From Gadus chalcogrammus (Eukaryota; Chordata; Actinopteri; Gadiformes; Gadidae), in assembly GCF_026213295.1 (NCBI RefSeq), contig NC_079415.1, positions 24,718,610 through 24,782,609 of the forward strand: a stretch of 64,000 nt of DNA, in the 5' to 3' direction. The notes beneath the pieces are model-generated. The model saw only the letters and a list, made by a program, of their open reading frames with translations, was not told the origin of the DNA and did no database searches. The position numbers and the translations under genes were made by a program. Shown in pieces: positions 12,105-25,578 of the stretch (its first letter is position 1; every line of letters begins with the position of its first letter).

Positions 12105-12724
12105 CCGTCCCATGCTCGTGAATGTCAGATCCAGGCAGCCCTGCTACGATACGGCTGTACCTCTGGGGAGGGACAGCACAACGCCTGGTTCAGAAGACTC
12201 TGAGAGAGGAGGCGGGACGGAGATATCGGATCTCGTTTGAAAAGATTGTTTGCGAGACAGACACTTGTCTCTGAACGCTGGTATCCCCATAGGCTGCTTT
12301 TTGAAAGTGTGAGTGGGATTTCTATGGAAGTAAATCTGTGCCATCGGGTTTTGAAAATAAAAACACATTGAATTATACGCACTGAATATTTATGCATTGA
12401 AATAACCTATCTGAATTTTTTGCCTCTGAATTTAACTCTTTACATTTTCAATATATCATAATCACCTTTATTTTTCAATGTTAAAAAATTCGACGTTAAA
12501 AAATTCAACGTTAAAATATTCAACTCAAATATTTCCAACGTCCCAAAATTCAGTCCGCCAAAGTCACCATCAAAATTCAATGTAAGAAATTCAGTATTAA
12601 CATCCGGGGACCCAAGAAAGAGCAATCGATCCTAGATGCTAGATCGCGGTCAAACGAGTTGGCGCATCATTCTCGTTGGATACCTGACTCTCACGGGGGA
12701 AGGCAAAACAGAACAGATTTAGCC

Positions 12725-13269
12725 ATGTCCAACGGCAACAGCAGCAGTAATGGTACGGAGCCCCCCAAGGGACATGGAGGAAAAAAAATATTTTGGTTGA
12801 AAAAAAAAGCAGAGAAAACTAATAATTTGGTTTGCGAGATATCGCAAACCAACTCCCGGGTCAGAATTTAACTTCCGGGTCAGAGGAAAAACTAACAACC
12901 ACAACGATGGAGCTTGGGAGTTTTATCATCGTTTATTTTGAGCTTGGCCTCAAATATTCGGACAACAAATCAATACTTGCCAGTAGGCACGTCTTCCACA
13001 TAAGTGAGAGACATCTGAAGAGGATACTGCGAGATAGGGGACACTCTCGCCGCAAGGCGTACTCTGACCTGTCGGTTCTGGTGGATTTTATTAACGACCA
13101 ACTGCAGTACTCTGGACAGCTCACGGGTACCGAATACCGATGGATGTATGCTAAATGCAGGGAGCATGGACTGCGTGTGAGGAAAGAGGATGTGCGGTTG
13201 TTGTTGAAAGAGCTCGATCCCAGAGGAGTGTCACGAAGGCTAGCGAGACGTCTCAGACGACGAATCTAA
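12725..13269 (+). pseudogene. Integrase-like transposase, N-terminal part
   Basis: ATG at 12725 gives MSNGNSSSN inside the inverted arm. A longer frame begins at ATG 12907 (MELGSFIIVYFELGLKYSDN) and runs 120 codons to TAA at 13267. It includes HFISERHLKRILRD-like text (actual HISERHLKRILRDRG), RRKAYSDLSVLVDFIN, YRWMYAKCREHGLRVRKEDV and LDPRGVSRRLARRLRRR. These are the N-terminal helical blocks that precede the catalytic core in a family of fish genomic proteins with a retroviral-type integrase domain. The catalytic DDE core is absent here. The TAA may reflect an exon end (ATG|GTATG follows) rather than decay. Confidence 0.6.
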
Positions 13270-13509
13270 CTATGGTATGGTATGAAAAGTAATACTAGTT
13301 TGATTACAAGAACAATTAAGTAAATTGTTCTTGAAGAAGTACAATTATTAATTCATTGTTACGTTTTTCATCTAGCTAATGTGGCCAGTGAAAAATATGG
13401 CCTGAAAATATCAGGAAACAGCACCAAACTTGTTGGGCGATTTTTTGTTTATTCAGAGTTCCACATACGGGATAGCAATATAGTTACAGTAATAAAAAAT
13501 GTTCCATTC

Positions 13510-13626
13510 TCAACAAAAACATGAATAGCGTGTGTTGTCGTTTTTTAACCCTACTGGGACGTTAAGGTTTTTCGATGGCCTGATGGTGTGTGTGTTCCAG
13601 ACCTGTGCAGTGTCATCCAACTCATC
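13510..13626 (-). pseudogene. Integrase-like transposase, last exon
   Basis: On the minus strand CTTGCTTTTAACAG is a good acceptor. It is followed by a 38-codon frame DELDDTAQVWNTHTIRPSKN...NVPVG ending in TGA. The VWNTHTIRPS.N..VP.G block is the segment after the catalytic core in the same fish integrase-domain family as the plus-strand exon at 12907. It faces the opposite way, so the element carries two opposed gene remnants, only 240 bases apart here. Confidence 0.55.
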
Positions 13627-13639
13627 CTGTTAAAAGCAA

Positions 13640-14785
13640 GAATATAAAAACAGTAAATACATTAAGGAAGAACTATAAATGCATATCCAGGGCTGTTCGC
13701 TTATTTTTTTTAAGTGGTAGCACTGGTGCCAGCAAGCACAAAAATTCAGTAGCATAAAAATACATTTTGTAGCACACAGTGTGATCGAAAACTTGCATAA
13801 CCTTAACCCTTGCATTTCACTCTAATTACCTTTGAGCATGTCATCTTGGTCTCATTTGAGATTCACAATCAATATTATATCCTTGTGTGCAGTAATAATT
13901 GTAGAAAAAATGAATAGGGCTGCACTTATTTAGACAAGAGCCTAACCTGGCAATAGCAACATTTGCTGATTCAGAATTGTTTCCCCCCCATAGAACAATG
14001 ATATTAATATCAATATCTGTATAAGTGTTTCCGCTAGAAGAAATTGGTGCCGGTCAAGGTTTCATTTTACCGGTCAAATTGGAAAAAAATCTGTCGGATA
14101 TTGTCCGTGTTTATTGCACTTAAAAAAATTGATAGGCAGGCTATATAAAGAAGAAGAAGTGTGTGATCATATTTTGATTCGCCATGGTTGTTAAATACCG
14201 GTACTCCGCAAAGCTTGCCGCCGGCTTTCGCTAGCTTGCCGCCGTTTAGTTCATAAACCTACGGTAGTCTATAGCGATCAATTTGAGCGAGTGCACGAAA
14301 TGTAACAACTTGTTTATTTTATCACAGGCTACGCTACAATCAAAACCCTCATTGTTTTACATGAATTGGCTAAACAAATGACCACTGTAGCATATTTTAA
14401 CAATTCAAATGCACACATTCATGCTGAACACATTCATGCTGCTCAATTTAAAAGGTTGAATCTCCTCGTGACTGAATATTTGCAAACAGCGCGCATGCTG
14501 TATGCGCGCAGGGTTGATGCGCCCCACTTTTTTCTGCGGAGAACCAGCGCCTTGAATATTCCGCATAAAACGAAAATAGGTTGTTGTGAATGTTTTTGGA
14601 GTAGTACTTCCATGGCTTATTTCAAAATGTGTCTATAGGCTACTGTTGACTGCTCTCAGCTCTCTGCAGCTGAAGGACAAGATGTGTCCAGCCAAAGTGG
14701 CGGGTGGACTCAATAACTTCAGACTACTTTACCCAGTTTGGTGAGTGTTAATTTTGAGCCCTCTAAGCAGTGTTGTGCATCACTT
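13640..14785. other. Transposon interior, unassigned
   Basis: AT-rich sequence with fish-repeat flavour (GTGGTAGCACTGGTGCCAGC at about 13714, CCGGTCAA words at about 14050). A 90-codon frame at 14366-14638 has no recognised domain. Nothing further can be supported. Confidence 0.35.
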
Positions 14786-14872
14786 ATGGAAGTAAATCTG
14801 TGCCATCGGATTTTGAAAATAAAAACCCATTGAATTCTAAGCAATGAATATTTATGCATTGAAATAACGTAA
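14786..14872 (+). mobile_element. Extra partial copy of the transposon terminus
   Basis: Begins TATGGAAGTAAATCTGTGCC and matches the left arm for about 85 bases (ATTTATGCATTGAAATAAC) before diverging. It lies in the same orientation as the left end, inside the element. Confidence 0.65.
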
Positions 14873-15150
14873 CTCAAAATAAAATGTTTGTATTATTGGA
14901 TATTTTTAATAATTATGAGCTATTGCATATATAAACCCACACATGCATAATCCCATTCACACATATATACAAGTTTTAACTACTTGCTACACTTTGAGTT
15001 TAAGTTATTTATTTAGTTTAATTGATTATTTATGTTTTTTCTTGAAGTGCTATTTTACATTACATACATTGCACATACTGCACCCCTGAATTCTTCAATA
15101 TATACGTTATAAAACAGCATAAACAATGTTCATGGGGTGAGTAGTGGTGT

Positions 15151-15435
15151 AACATAACGATAGTTATGTTATTACAACTCTAGTTCTATGATTGTAGGCG
15201 TAGCCGTCTAGGCTTCCCGTGCGCGCGCCTGCGCGCGCTGAAAATTCAAACTATGCACCTATCAGCGTGGGCACCGCCCACATTTCCCACGGTATCGTGT
15301 CTATATAAGGCGGTGTATACCGTCGCTCATCCTCCACGCTTTTCTTTCATCATTTGGAGGGTACAGCAGGTGGGAAACTAGACGGCTACGCATACAATCA
15401 TAGAACTAGATTTATAATAACATAACTATCGTTCT
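15151..15435. mobile_element. DIRS-like fold-back terminus with internal promoter
   Basis: Arm 15151-15218 (ATAGTTATGTTATT...CTAGTTCTATGATTGTA) is the inverse of 15372-15435. The two enclose about 150 bases with a TATA box CTATATAAGG at 15301. Each arm reads GTAGCCGTCTAGG-type text, a theme I associate with DIRS/Ngaro-like retroelement ends in fish. A further inverted half-arm (GTAGGCTACGTCGTCTAGGC) follows at 15444. No tyrosine recombinase or RT gene is present, so this is at best a terminal remnant. Confidence 0.4.
15301..15310 (+). promoter_or_regulatory. TATA box within fold-back element
   Basis: CTATATAAGG lies about 25-30 bases before CATCCTCCACGC, a plausible start region, and about 60 bases before the second arm. 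No downstream coding region was found. Confidence 0.4.
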
Positions 15436-16374
<939 letters not shown>

Positions 16375-16381
16375 TACTCAC

Positions 16382-16417
16382 CGAAGCAATGTTACTGCTG
16401 CTGTTGCCGTTGGACAT
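16382..16417 (-). pseudogene. Transposase first exon (12 codons) with donor
   Basis: Minus-strand ATG at 16417 gives MSNGNSSSNIAS and ends exactly at TTCG|GTGAGT, a strong splice donor. The left inverted arm carries the same MSNGNSSSN start at 12725 but lacks the donor. This suggests the minus-strand copy retains the original gene structure: exon 1 in the arm and last exon at 13510-13626. The intron now contains the microsatellite. Confidence 0.5.
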
Positions 16418-16543
16418 GGCTAAATCTGTTTTGCCTTCCCGCGTGAGAGAGTCAGGCATCCAACGACGCGCCCACTCGTTTGACCGCGATCTAGGATCGA
16501 TTGCTCTTTCTTGGGTCCCCGGATGTTAACACTGAATTTCGTA

Positions 16544-17764
16544 GGGACTCTCTAAATCGACGCCACTTCGACCTGGGCGGGACTTTACGTCCTACGTCAC
16601 TCGCTATGGGTTTGCATGTGTGCTCGTAGCCGTTTGTCTCAGGGATCTGTGCACGAACTCCCTTGCACTACAGATTACGAGCGTCAGTGTCGTACATTCC
16701 TACAGTCTGTGATGATAGGCTATATTTCTACAAATGACTTACTATTACTAGCGATTAACATGACGAAACAACACGAACTAAGCTAACATTAGACTATAGC
16801 CATACCAGATAAGGCCATACCAGCTATTCACTCACCTAACTATTTCTATTTAACTGAACCATTTTGCAACAGGCAACTGTGTGTTGGTGCGTCTTATTGC
16901 TTCCCACGTCTGCGTCTGCATCTTTCCCACTCCTGGCTAATAGTTTCAGCTTTTGTACTGTATATCAGAAATGATCACCCTGTACCACACTGCTGACTTG
17001 TTGATGTTTTGTGAGCACTCACGCATTTCTCTAGGTATCTTAAGTTTCCTACTGGAGTCATCAAAACTTTGGACTTTGTTATTGTAAGAAATATTGTGTT
17101 GCAAAAACACTTTGTGTCTTACCCTTAGCGTTACCCTAACCTTAACCCCAGTAACATTTCTTCATCATAAACTACAAGTTACGCAAAATGGCATACAAAC
17201 ATCCAGTCCAATATGAAAGAAAAAAGCTAGCTTAATTAAGGAATCGAACCCCTTATCCCCGCGTTAATGAGTTGTTCTCTGACCACTAACCCATCAGGTC
17301 TTAGTACATGCGATTCAAGAGTTAACCACTTGACAATCTTTAAACTTCGGTTGCCTAGAAATTGTAAAGACAGTGATGTGTGTACATTGTGCGAGTATCC
17401 GTCACTCGCGATGTGTGTGCAGTCCAAAATGAAAGAAAAAACCTTGCATCACTACGGAATCGAACCCCCAATCATCAGTTGGTCGTTGGTAACTGTAAAC
17501 AAAGGGATCGCATTTTGTTTAACTGCTAACTAACAAACGGGTTTATGCGTTCACTGAACAAAGATTATGGAAATAAAAGACCACTTTTCCATCAGAAAAA
17601 TCATCAGAACCGTTATTACCAACCCATAGACACTAAAGCCAAAACCTTTCTCACATGCACACCCATCGCGAGTGACGGCTATGCGCACACATGCACACCC
17701 ATAGCGAGTGACGTAGGACGTAAAGTCCCGCCCAGGTCGAAGTGGCGTCGATTTAGAGAGTCCC
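16544..17764. mobile_element. MULE-like element, copy 1
   Basis: Inverted ends of about 70 bases begin GGGACTCTCTAAATCGACGC and continue with ACTTCGACCTGGGCGGGAC. The 9-base AATTTCGTA stands before (16535-16543) and after (17766-17774). The allied sequence at 12580 (empty, ATTTCTTA context) shows the uninterrupted target. No transposase is seen; the body holds tRNA-like pieces. Ends of this length with a 9-base duplication are characteristic of Mutator-like elements. Confidence 0.7.
17230..17300 (-). mobile_element. tRNA-like insert in MULE copy 1
   Basis: Minus strand reads GATGGGTTAGTGG (box A-like), then GGGGTTCGATTCC (box B). A second box-B-like GGGGGTTCGATTCC lies at about 17457-17470. 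The same pieces recur in copy 2 at about 18486-18556 and 18703-18716. Probably SINE-derived rather than a tRNA gene. Confidence 0.45.
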
Positions 17765-17776
17765 GAATTTCGTACC

Positions 17777-19011
17777 GGGACTCTCTAAATCTACGCCACT
17801 TCGACCTGGGCGGGACTTTACGTCCTACGTCACTCGCTATGGGTGTGCAGCATGTGTGGGCGTAGCCGTTTGTCTCAGGGATCTGTGCACAAACTCCCTT
17901 GCACTACAGGATTACGAGCGTCAGTGTCGTACGCGATGGAGGGTGGGTGACATTCCTACAGTCTGTGATGATAGGCTATATTTCTACAAATTACTTACTA
18001 TTTCTAGCGATTAACATGACGAAACAACACGAACTAAGCTAACATTAGACTATAGCCATACCAGATAACGCCATACCAGCTAACCCTAACTATTTATATT
18101 AAACTCTGAACCATTTTGCAACAGACAACTGTGTGTTGGTGTGTCTTATTGCTTCCCAGGTCTGCGTCTGCATCTTTCCCACTCCTGGCTAATAGTTTCA
18201 GCTTTTGTACTGTATATCAGAAATGATCACCCTGTACCACACTGCTGACTTGTAGATTTTTTGTGAGCACTCACGCAGTTCTCTAGGTATCTTAAGTTTC
18301 CTACTGGAGTCATCAAAACTTTGGACTTTGTTATTGTAAGAAATATTGTGTTGCAAAAACACTTTGTGTCTTACCGTTACCCTAACCTTAACCCCAGTAA
18401 CATTTCTTCATCATAAACTACAAGTTACGCAAAATGGCATACAAACATCCAGTCCAATATGAAAGAAAAAAGCTGGCTTCATTAAGGAATCGAACCCCTT
18501 ATCCCCGCGTTAATGAGTTGTTCTCTGACCACTAACCCATCAGGTCTTAGTACATGCGATTCAAGAGTTAACCACTTGACAATCTTTAAACTTCAGTTGC
18601 CTAGAAATTGTAAAGACAGTGATGTGTGTACATTGTGCGACTATCCGTCACTCGCGATGTGTGTGCAGTCCAAAATGAAAGAAAAAACCTTGCATCACTA
18701 GGGAATCGAACCCCCAATCATCAGTTGGTCGTTGGTAACTGTAAACAAAGAGATCGCATTTTGTTTAACTGCTAACTAACAAACGGGTTTATGCGTTCAC
18801 TGAACAAAGATTATGGAAATAAAATACCACTTTTCCATCAGAACAATCATCAGAACCGTTATTACCAACCCATAGACACTAAAAGCCAAAACCTTTCTCA
18901 CATGCACACCCATCGGGAGTGACGGCTACGCGCACACATGCACACCCATAGCGAGTGACGTAGGACGTAAAGTCCCGCCCAGGTCGAAGTGGCGTCGATT
19001 TAGAGAGTCCC
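17777..19011. mobile_element. MULE-like element, copy 2
   Basis: Same inverted ends and nearly the same interior as copy 1, with scattered substitutions and small indels. It follows copy 1 after a 12-base spacer GAATTTCGTACC and is closed by AATTTGGTA (19012-19020). The two copies are therefore in tandem with a target-like word between and around them. Confidence 0.75.
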
Positions 19012-19286
19012 AATTTGGTACATTGAATTTTGATGGTGACTTTGGCGGACTGAATTTTGGGACGTTGAAAATATTTGAGTTGAATATTTCAACGTTGAAT
19101 TTTTTAACGTTTAATTTTTTAACATTGAAAAATAAAGGTGAATATGATGTATTGAAAATTTAAAGAGTTAAATTTAGAGGCAAAAAATTCAGATAGGTTA
19201 TTTCAATACATAAATATTCAGTGCTTATAATTCAATGTGTTTTTATTTTCAAAACCCGATGGCACAGATTTACTTCCATAGATTTC

Positions 19287-19865
19287 ACAGTGTTGAGTGC
19301 CAAGTTTGTGTTTGCTTTAAGTCAATTACAGCAACGTGATTGGTTCAAACAAATGGGAGCAAAAAAAAGTGAGATGCCACATCCAGCCAGATCTGAGGTG
19401 CATGAGGAGGAGGAGGATACTATATGCTTCTTAAATTGAGAGGAGGAGAAGGAGGAGGAGGAGCAGGAGGAGTTGAGAACACATTAACCTTGTCTGGAAG
19501 ATTAAAATACAGAGCCCCATAACATCAGTATTTAGAACCAGCCATCCGGCATGAGGGGTCTGCGGGCTGATATAGACTAGAACACGAGACCACTCATGGA
19601 AGTGGTCTCATGTATATTTGAACACGTCTGCTATACAACATGTGCATGTATTATTGTATGTGTCACATTACCTCATCAGAGGTACGTGCGGCTTTTAAAT
19701 GAATGTCACTCTAAAGGAATCGTAAACTGATTTCTAAACGTTCTAAACGTAAAACTAGATTTAATTTCACATAATTGAGATCACCTGTTGTTCAACTAGT
19801 AAATTAATGAGGAGGGATTTGGTCACAAAGTGGAATAAAAATAAACAGAGAGAGAGACAGAGAGA
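19287..19865. other. No gene seen
   Basis: Contains a purine-rich GAGGAGGAGGAG segment at 19400-19475 and an inverted word pair GAGACCACTCATGGAAGTGGTCTC at 19585-19608. Nothing coding recognised. Confidence 0.4.
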
Positions 19866-19918
19866 GAGATGAGATGAGATGAGATGAGATGAGATGAGAT
19901 GAGATGAGATGAGATGAG
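19866..19918. repeat. (GAGAT)n pentanucleotide microsatellite
   Basis: About ten GAGAT units preceded by GAGA. Confidence 0.95.
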
Positions 19919-20203
19919 AGATTATACAAAAAAAACAGGTGCAAGTGGTTCTTTTGGGGTGTGTGACCTGGGTTTAGACCCAATCTTTTCCTCCAGATGA
20001 CCATCAGAAAGCCATGCTGACGTCGATTCAGCTGCCTAGACAATGACGTATGACACGGCCCTAAGCTGGCTTCTGATTGGCCAGTGCTTTCCTGGGTGAT
20101 TTCTTAAAGGGACAGGCCTGTGTGACTCAACAGGGGCCAGGAGTGGAGAGGCGTGGGCTGTGATACTGGAGGGAGTCGAGTCCAAGCTGAGCTTTAATTA
20201 CAG

Positions 20204-20313
20204 AAACACACACAGGTGAACGTGAGGCAAATCACGCCAACACACACAGCTGGAACCAACACACGAGTACACAAGCACATACACACACAGACGCAAACAA
20301 ACACACGTGTGTG

Positions 20314-20349
<36 letters not shown>

Positions 20350-20511
20350 GAGACGCAAAAAAAAAAGATCTTACACACACAGACGCAAACAAACACACAT
20401 GTACACACACACACACACACAATGAGACACACACAAAAAAAAAATCACACACGCACACACAAAAAGTCACGCACAGACGCAAACAAATATAAAAACATAC
20501 AGACCCACACA

Positions 20512-20552
<41 letters not shown>

Positions 20553-20610
20553 AAATTCAAAGTTACGTGCATAGTCCCACATTTACAGACAAACACATAC
20601 ACACAAAATG
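20204..20610. repeat. CA-rich low-complexity region
   Basis: Several CA tracts with interspersed units such as CACACAGACGCAAACAAACA (three copies at about 20283, 20375 and 20473) and A8-A9 runs. It resembles a degenerate compound minisatellite. Confidence 0.8.
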
Positions 20611-20830
20611 TCCCGGAAGTGACCCTCTTTCATAACGGTGATGGTGACTGAGGGTGGCAGCGAGGCTGTGTTTGCATGTGTGTGTGCTTGTGTGCGTGTC
20701 TGTGAGATAGGGATGGGTGGGTCTGGGGGGGGGTTTGCTATAATTATCTGTGATGTCTGCCAGTGCAACCAGAGAAGCAGCCGTCACCCTGCATTCTGCT
20801 ACATACCAGACCATAAATAACCACGGACAC

Positions 20831-20834
20831 ACAC

Positions 20835-20867
<33 letters not shown>

Positions 20868-20888
20868 GAGGGAGAGAGAGAGAGAGAG

Positions 20889-20963
<75 letters not shown>
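20831..20963. repeat. (GA)n microsatellite
   Basis: GA with GGAG interruptions, then about 65 pure bases. Confidence 0.95.
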
Positions 20964-20965
<2 letters not shown>

Positions 20966-21019
20966 GTGGATGGAGTAGAAGGGTGTGAGGTGAGGGTAGA
21001 GAATGAGACTGTGTGAGAG

Positions 21020-21020
<1 letters not shown>

Positions 21021-21117
<97 letters not shown>
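21021..21117. repeat. (GT)n microsatellite
   Basis: Pure GT, 58 bases after the preceding GA tract. Confidence 0.95.
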
Positions 21118-21538
21118 CAGAGAGAGGGAGAGAAGTGTGAGAGGGGGAGAGAGACATTGAGAGTGTGGAAGAGAGATTAGATGAGAGCTATTTTGAATGA
21201 GAAAGAGTGAGTGTGGGGGGATATTGTGGAGCTGAGATCCTTTGAGTAAGAGCAGTTAGAAGAATAAAGGTTGAGAGAGACAGATCACAAGAGATTTGTA
21301 AGAAAAATGTCATCCCTAAGTCTCTAAATCACCTTTTGACACGATTGAGGGATAGTAAGTCAGTCAGTAAGTCAGTGAGTGTGTATGTTGTTAATTGTCA
21401 ATAATGTCTACAGAGTTGGGTAGAGAGTAAGACCAGTCGACAGTGAGTCATCCTGTGGCCCGGTTCTGAGGATAGTTGAATTATCTCACTCCTATCCCAA
21501 ATATTACTTTGTTTGCTCTTCAATTGAATTGCCTTCAA

Positions 21539-21756
<218 letters not shown>

Positions 21757-21809
21757 AGTTGAGAGAGAAAGAGGAGGAGATTTTGACATTTAGAGAGTAA
21801 GAGAGCAAG

Positions 21810-21975
21810 ACATACAGACACACAGGCCGACACACAGACCGACACAGACACACACAGAAAGACAAACAGACAGACACACAGAGGCAGACACAAAGACACA
21901 CACACACAGACAGACACAGACCGACACACAGTCCGACAGAAAGACAGACCGACAGAGAGGGAGAGAGAGAAGACA
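21810..21975. repeat. (ACAG)/(ACCGAC) degenerate tandem region
   Basis: CAGACACACAGACCGACAC-type units repeat imperfectly and end in GAGAGGGAGAGAG. Confidence 0.8.
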
Positions 21976-22279
21976 CGCTTGCAGTACATCATCTCACTCT
22001 CTTCTGCAAACTTTCTCTACAGCAAATAAAAAATGTCTACCGGCAGATACAGCTAGAGAGCAGCTTGCGATGAATAATACACGAGCCATTCGATTGTACA
22101 ATGATCAAGGCATTGCACCGCTATTAAATATGGACCAGTGACAGCAAGGTCAGAGTGGCCAAGACTTCCTCCCCAGCCGACTCCTCAGAAAGGAGTTAAA
22201 AGACCAAACAGACCAGTGAGACGCTTTTAACCAAAGCGACGATAAGTACACTTGTCAGAAGCAGTTGAAACAATATATC

Positions 22280-22440
22280 GCTGTCTGTGCAGATACGATG
22301 TTCATAGAACCAATGGCCAAGCACTAACAATCGCTAGGCTAACCTATTCCCCGTATACAACAAAGATAGCTAGGATAAGATGCTACACAACTAAGTACTA
22401 TAACTAAGTACGATATACTATAAGTGCGTATAAGTGCCAG
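22280..22440 (-). mobile_element. L2-like 3' end fragment, inverted
   Basis: Minus-strand sequence TTAGTTATAGTACTTAGTTG, then CTAGCTATCTTTGTTGTATA and CTTGGCCATTGGTTCTATGA, matches the plus-strand copies at 22975-23160 and 23455-23580. It is cut before the tail. Confidence 0.65.
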
Positions 22441-22559
22441 GACGAACAATATCGGTTCTTCCACCACAGACCCCAAACTCATTTCAGGCTGCACCTCGGC
22501 ACCACCACCGAGGAATCATGCAATTTAAAAATAAAATAAAAACACTCTATATCTCTTGT

Positions 22560-22716
22560 TTCTGTGCTGTAGTACTGAAAGCGGTTTGCATATTTTGTTG
22601 TTTTATGCAATTGCATAATGCCTGCACTTTTTGGGTCGTATCCTCACTGTTGAATGCACTTAATGTTACTCAACTTGGACAAAAGTATCCGCTAAATGAA
22701 TTTAATGTAATGCAGT
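22560..22716 (+). mobile_element. Short L2-tailed element
   Basis: Ends ACTTGGACAAAAGTATCCGC, TAAATGAA, then TAATGTAATG, the tail shared by many fish L2 elements and their SINE partners. Confidence 0.5.
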
Positions 22717-22739
22717 GATGAGGCATAGAAATGCTTCCC

Positions 22740-23232
22740 TGTTTAGGCCTGGAAAGAATTTCAAACATCACTCAAGACTCAATTGTTTAGAGTTCACCTA
22801 GACTCTGCATAGCCACCCCCTCCTACTTATTCTATGTTGTACGTCCTGGCACTTAATGTACGCACTTATTGTATGTTGTATGTCCTGGCACTTAATGTAC
22901 GCACTTATTGTATATTAACTTCTACGTGCTGGCACGAAATGTACGTACTTATTGTATGTTGTACGTCCTGGTACTTTATGTACGCACTTATTGTATGTTG
23001 TACGTCCTGGCACTTAATGTACACACTTATTGTGTGTTGTACTTAGTTATAGTACTTAGTTGTGTAGCATCTTATCATAGCTATCTTTGTTGTATACGGG
23101 AAATGGGTTAACCTAGCGATTGCTAGTGCTTGGCACTTGGTTCTATGAACATCTTTACTGTACCGACAGTGATATATTGTTTCACCTTCTTCAGCCAAAT
23201 GTACTTAAGTCCCTTTGGATTAAAGCATCTGC
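22740..23232 (+). mobile_element. L2-like LINE 3' end with expanded minisatellite
   Basis: Starts with GAGTTCACCTAGACTCTGC after a short coding-like end. It contains the 39-base tandem repeat (22829-23040), the block TTAGTTATAGTACTTAGTTG, and ends CTTTGGATTAAAGCATCTGCC. The 23240-23692 copy has the same order without the expansion. Confidence 0.6.
22829..23040 (+). repeat. 39-base minisatellite, about 5.4 copies
   Basis: Unit TTGTATGTTGTACGTCCTGG plus CACTTAATGTACGCACTTA. Because 39 is a multiple of three, open frames run through it with a repeating 13-residue peptide; these are not genes. Confidence 0.9.
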
Positions 23233-23239
23233 CATATGC

Positions 23240-23692
23240 CCTCTGCCATATGCCGTAGCGCTGCGAGCTGAAGAGTCGCAAAGACCTTCAGAGCGGGGAA
23301 CGGGGTCAGGATCTAAAAAAGGGGGTGGATACCCAACCAAAAGACTCAAGAGGCACTTGTTCAGAGTTCACCTAGACTCTGTTTAACCACCCCTTCCCAC
23401 CCCTCTTATGCACTTATTGTATGTTGTCCTGGCACTTAATGTATGCACTTATTGTTAGTCGTACATAGTTATAGTACTTAGTTGTATAACATCTAATCCT
23501 AGCTATCTTTGTATTACACAGGGAATGGGTTAACCTAGTGATTGTTAGTGCTTGGCACTTGTTTCTATGAACATTCTTACTGTACGGACGGAGTGATGTA
23601 TTGTTGTTTCTCCGTCTTCTGACAAATGTACTTATTGTAAGTCACTTTGGATAAAAATGTCTGCTAAACGCCCTAGATGTAAATGTATATCG
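23240..23692 (+). mobile_element. L2-like LINE 3' end
   Basis: A short reading frame ends RLKRHLFRVHLDSV at 23383, resembling the extreme C-terminus of L2-type ORF2. The 3' UTR then ends GTAAGTCACTTTGGATAAAA, ATGTCTGCTAAACG and TGTAAATGTA. That tail is the 3' recognition sequence of L2-clade elements. Confidence 0.65.
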
Positions 23693-23699
23693 ATTCTTT

Positions 23700-24513
<814 letters not shown>

Positions 24514-24940
24514 TTTCCAGAACAAAACACGAAGAAGGAATGAAGGAATGTATCAAACATATGATTAGATAACTATATATCATTTCATTATTAAACACAC
24601 TGCAGAATTAATTGAATATTTGATAGTTTGATAGATTTTATAAGCTGTATTCATGATTGACATATGCCAACACACGGAAGTACAGCTCTAGATAACTAGC
24701 TAAAAGGGAATCAATGAGTGATTGGCAAAGCATTTTTGTGAAGAAAATGTGAACCAATGCTCTGAAAGAGCTTATAATAGCCTTAATACTGTTAGTCAAA
24801 TGTATGCGCTGTGTGATATTCGATGAGACTCGCTGATACAGACAGCGGGACTGTATGACTTACAGGCTGAACTCTTTCTCACCGGAGGAATCTTGTTGCA
24901 TACTCAGCTTGCTATGCTGTGTGTGTTTTTAAAGATGAAC
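24514..24940. other. No gene seen
   Basis: AT-rich, non-repetitive, no exon-like signal. Confidence 0.4.
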
Positions 24941-24944
24941 CCCC

Positions 24945-25031
24945 CACCACCACTCTACCACCACCACCACCAACATCACCACCACCACCACCACCAACAT
25001 CACCACCACTCTACCACCACCACCACCATCC
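24945..25031. repeat. (CCA)n imperfect microsatellite
   Basis: CCACCA units punctuated twice by CTCTA and twice by ACATCA, suggesting a higher-order duplicated block. Confidence 0.9.
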
Positions 25032-25578
25032 CCAGCACAGGTCAAATACAATTTTGACCAAAATGTAACTGAAATGTTTTTAATTAATTGTATACGTGCA
25101 AACACTGTCCAAAATCCAACGCTGGCCAGACAGAGCTCCACACATCTACAACATCCACACCTGTACCAAATGCTCTGACTAAACAAATCAGGTATCTGTG
25201 GTGGTGGCAGGCCTGTGGTAAGCCTACCTGGCCTACTACATCTACTGTGTAATCTTTGCGCATGACCGGAACCTTCAACACTAAAGGCTAGGTCGAGCTA
25301 ACACTAAGGTTTGTGTTTTGTGTGCGAGGCTTTTGAGGGAGGCATGAAGGCAAGGTGTTGTTATTTTTGCTAACTCTCGCTGCTTTCTGCAAATCGCCTC
25401 CCCTCGCCTTAAACATCTCGGGGGGTGGGGGGGTTGTTGCCCTGCGAGCTTCAGTGATGGTTTCTATAACAATTCAATAACTGTTGATCCTCCGTTCCCC
25501 CCATTCTCCGTTCCATTTAGAAACGTGTTTAGAAAACATGTTGTATTTCGCTTGCTTCAATTAAATGCATTAATAAAT
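25032..25578. other. No gene seen
   Basis: Unique sequence with a GGGGGGTGGGGGGG patch at 25420-25433. Confidence 0.4.

Noticed and set aside
17230..17470. tRNA gene pair on the minus strand
   Set aside because: Only box-like words; cloverleaf pairing is not evident, and the pieces are duplicated along with the MULE-like element.
22834..23111. Repetitive peptide (LALNVRTYC) open in two frames
   Set aside because: Explained by the 39-base minisatellite.
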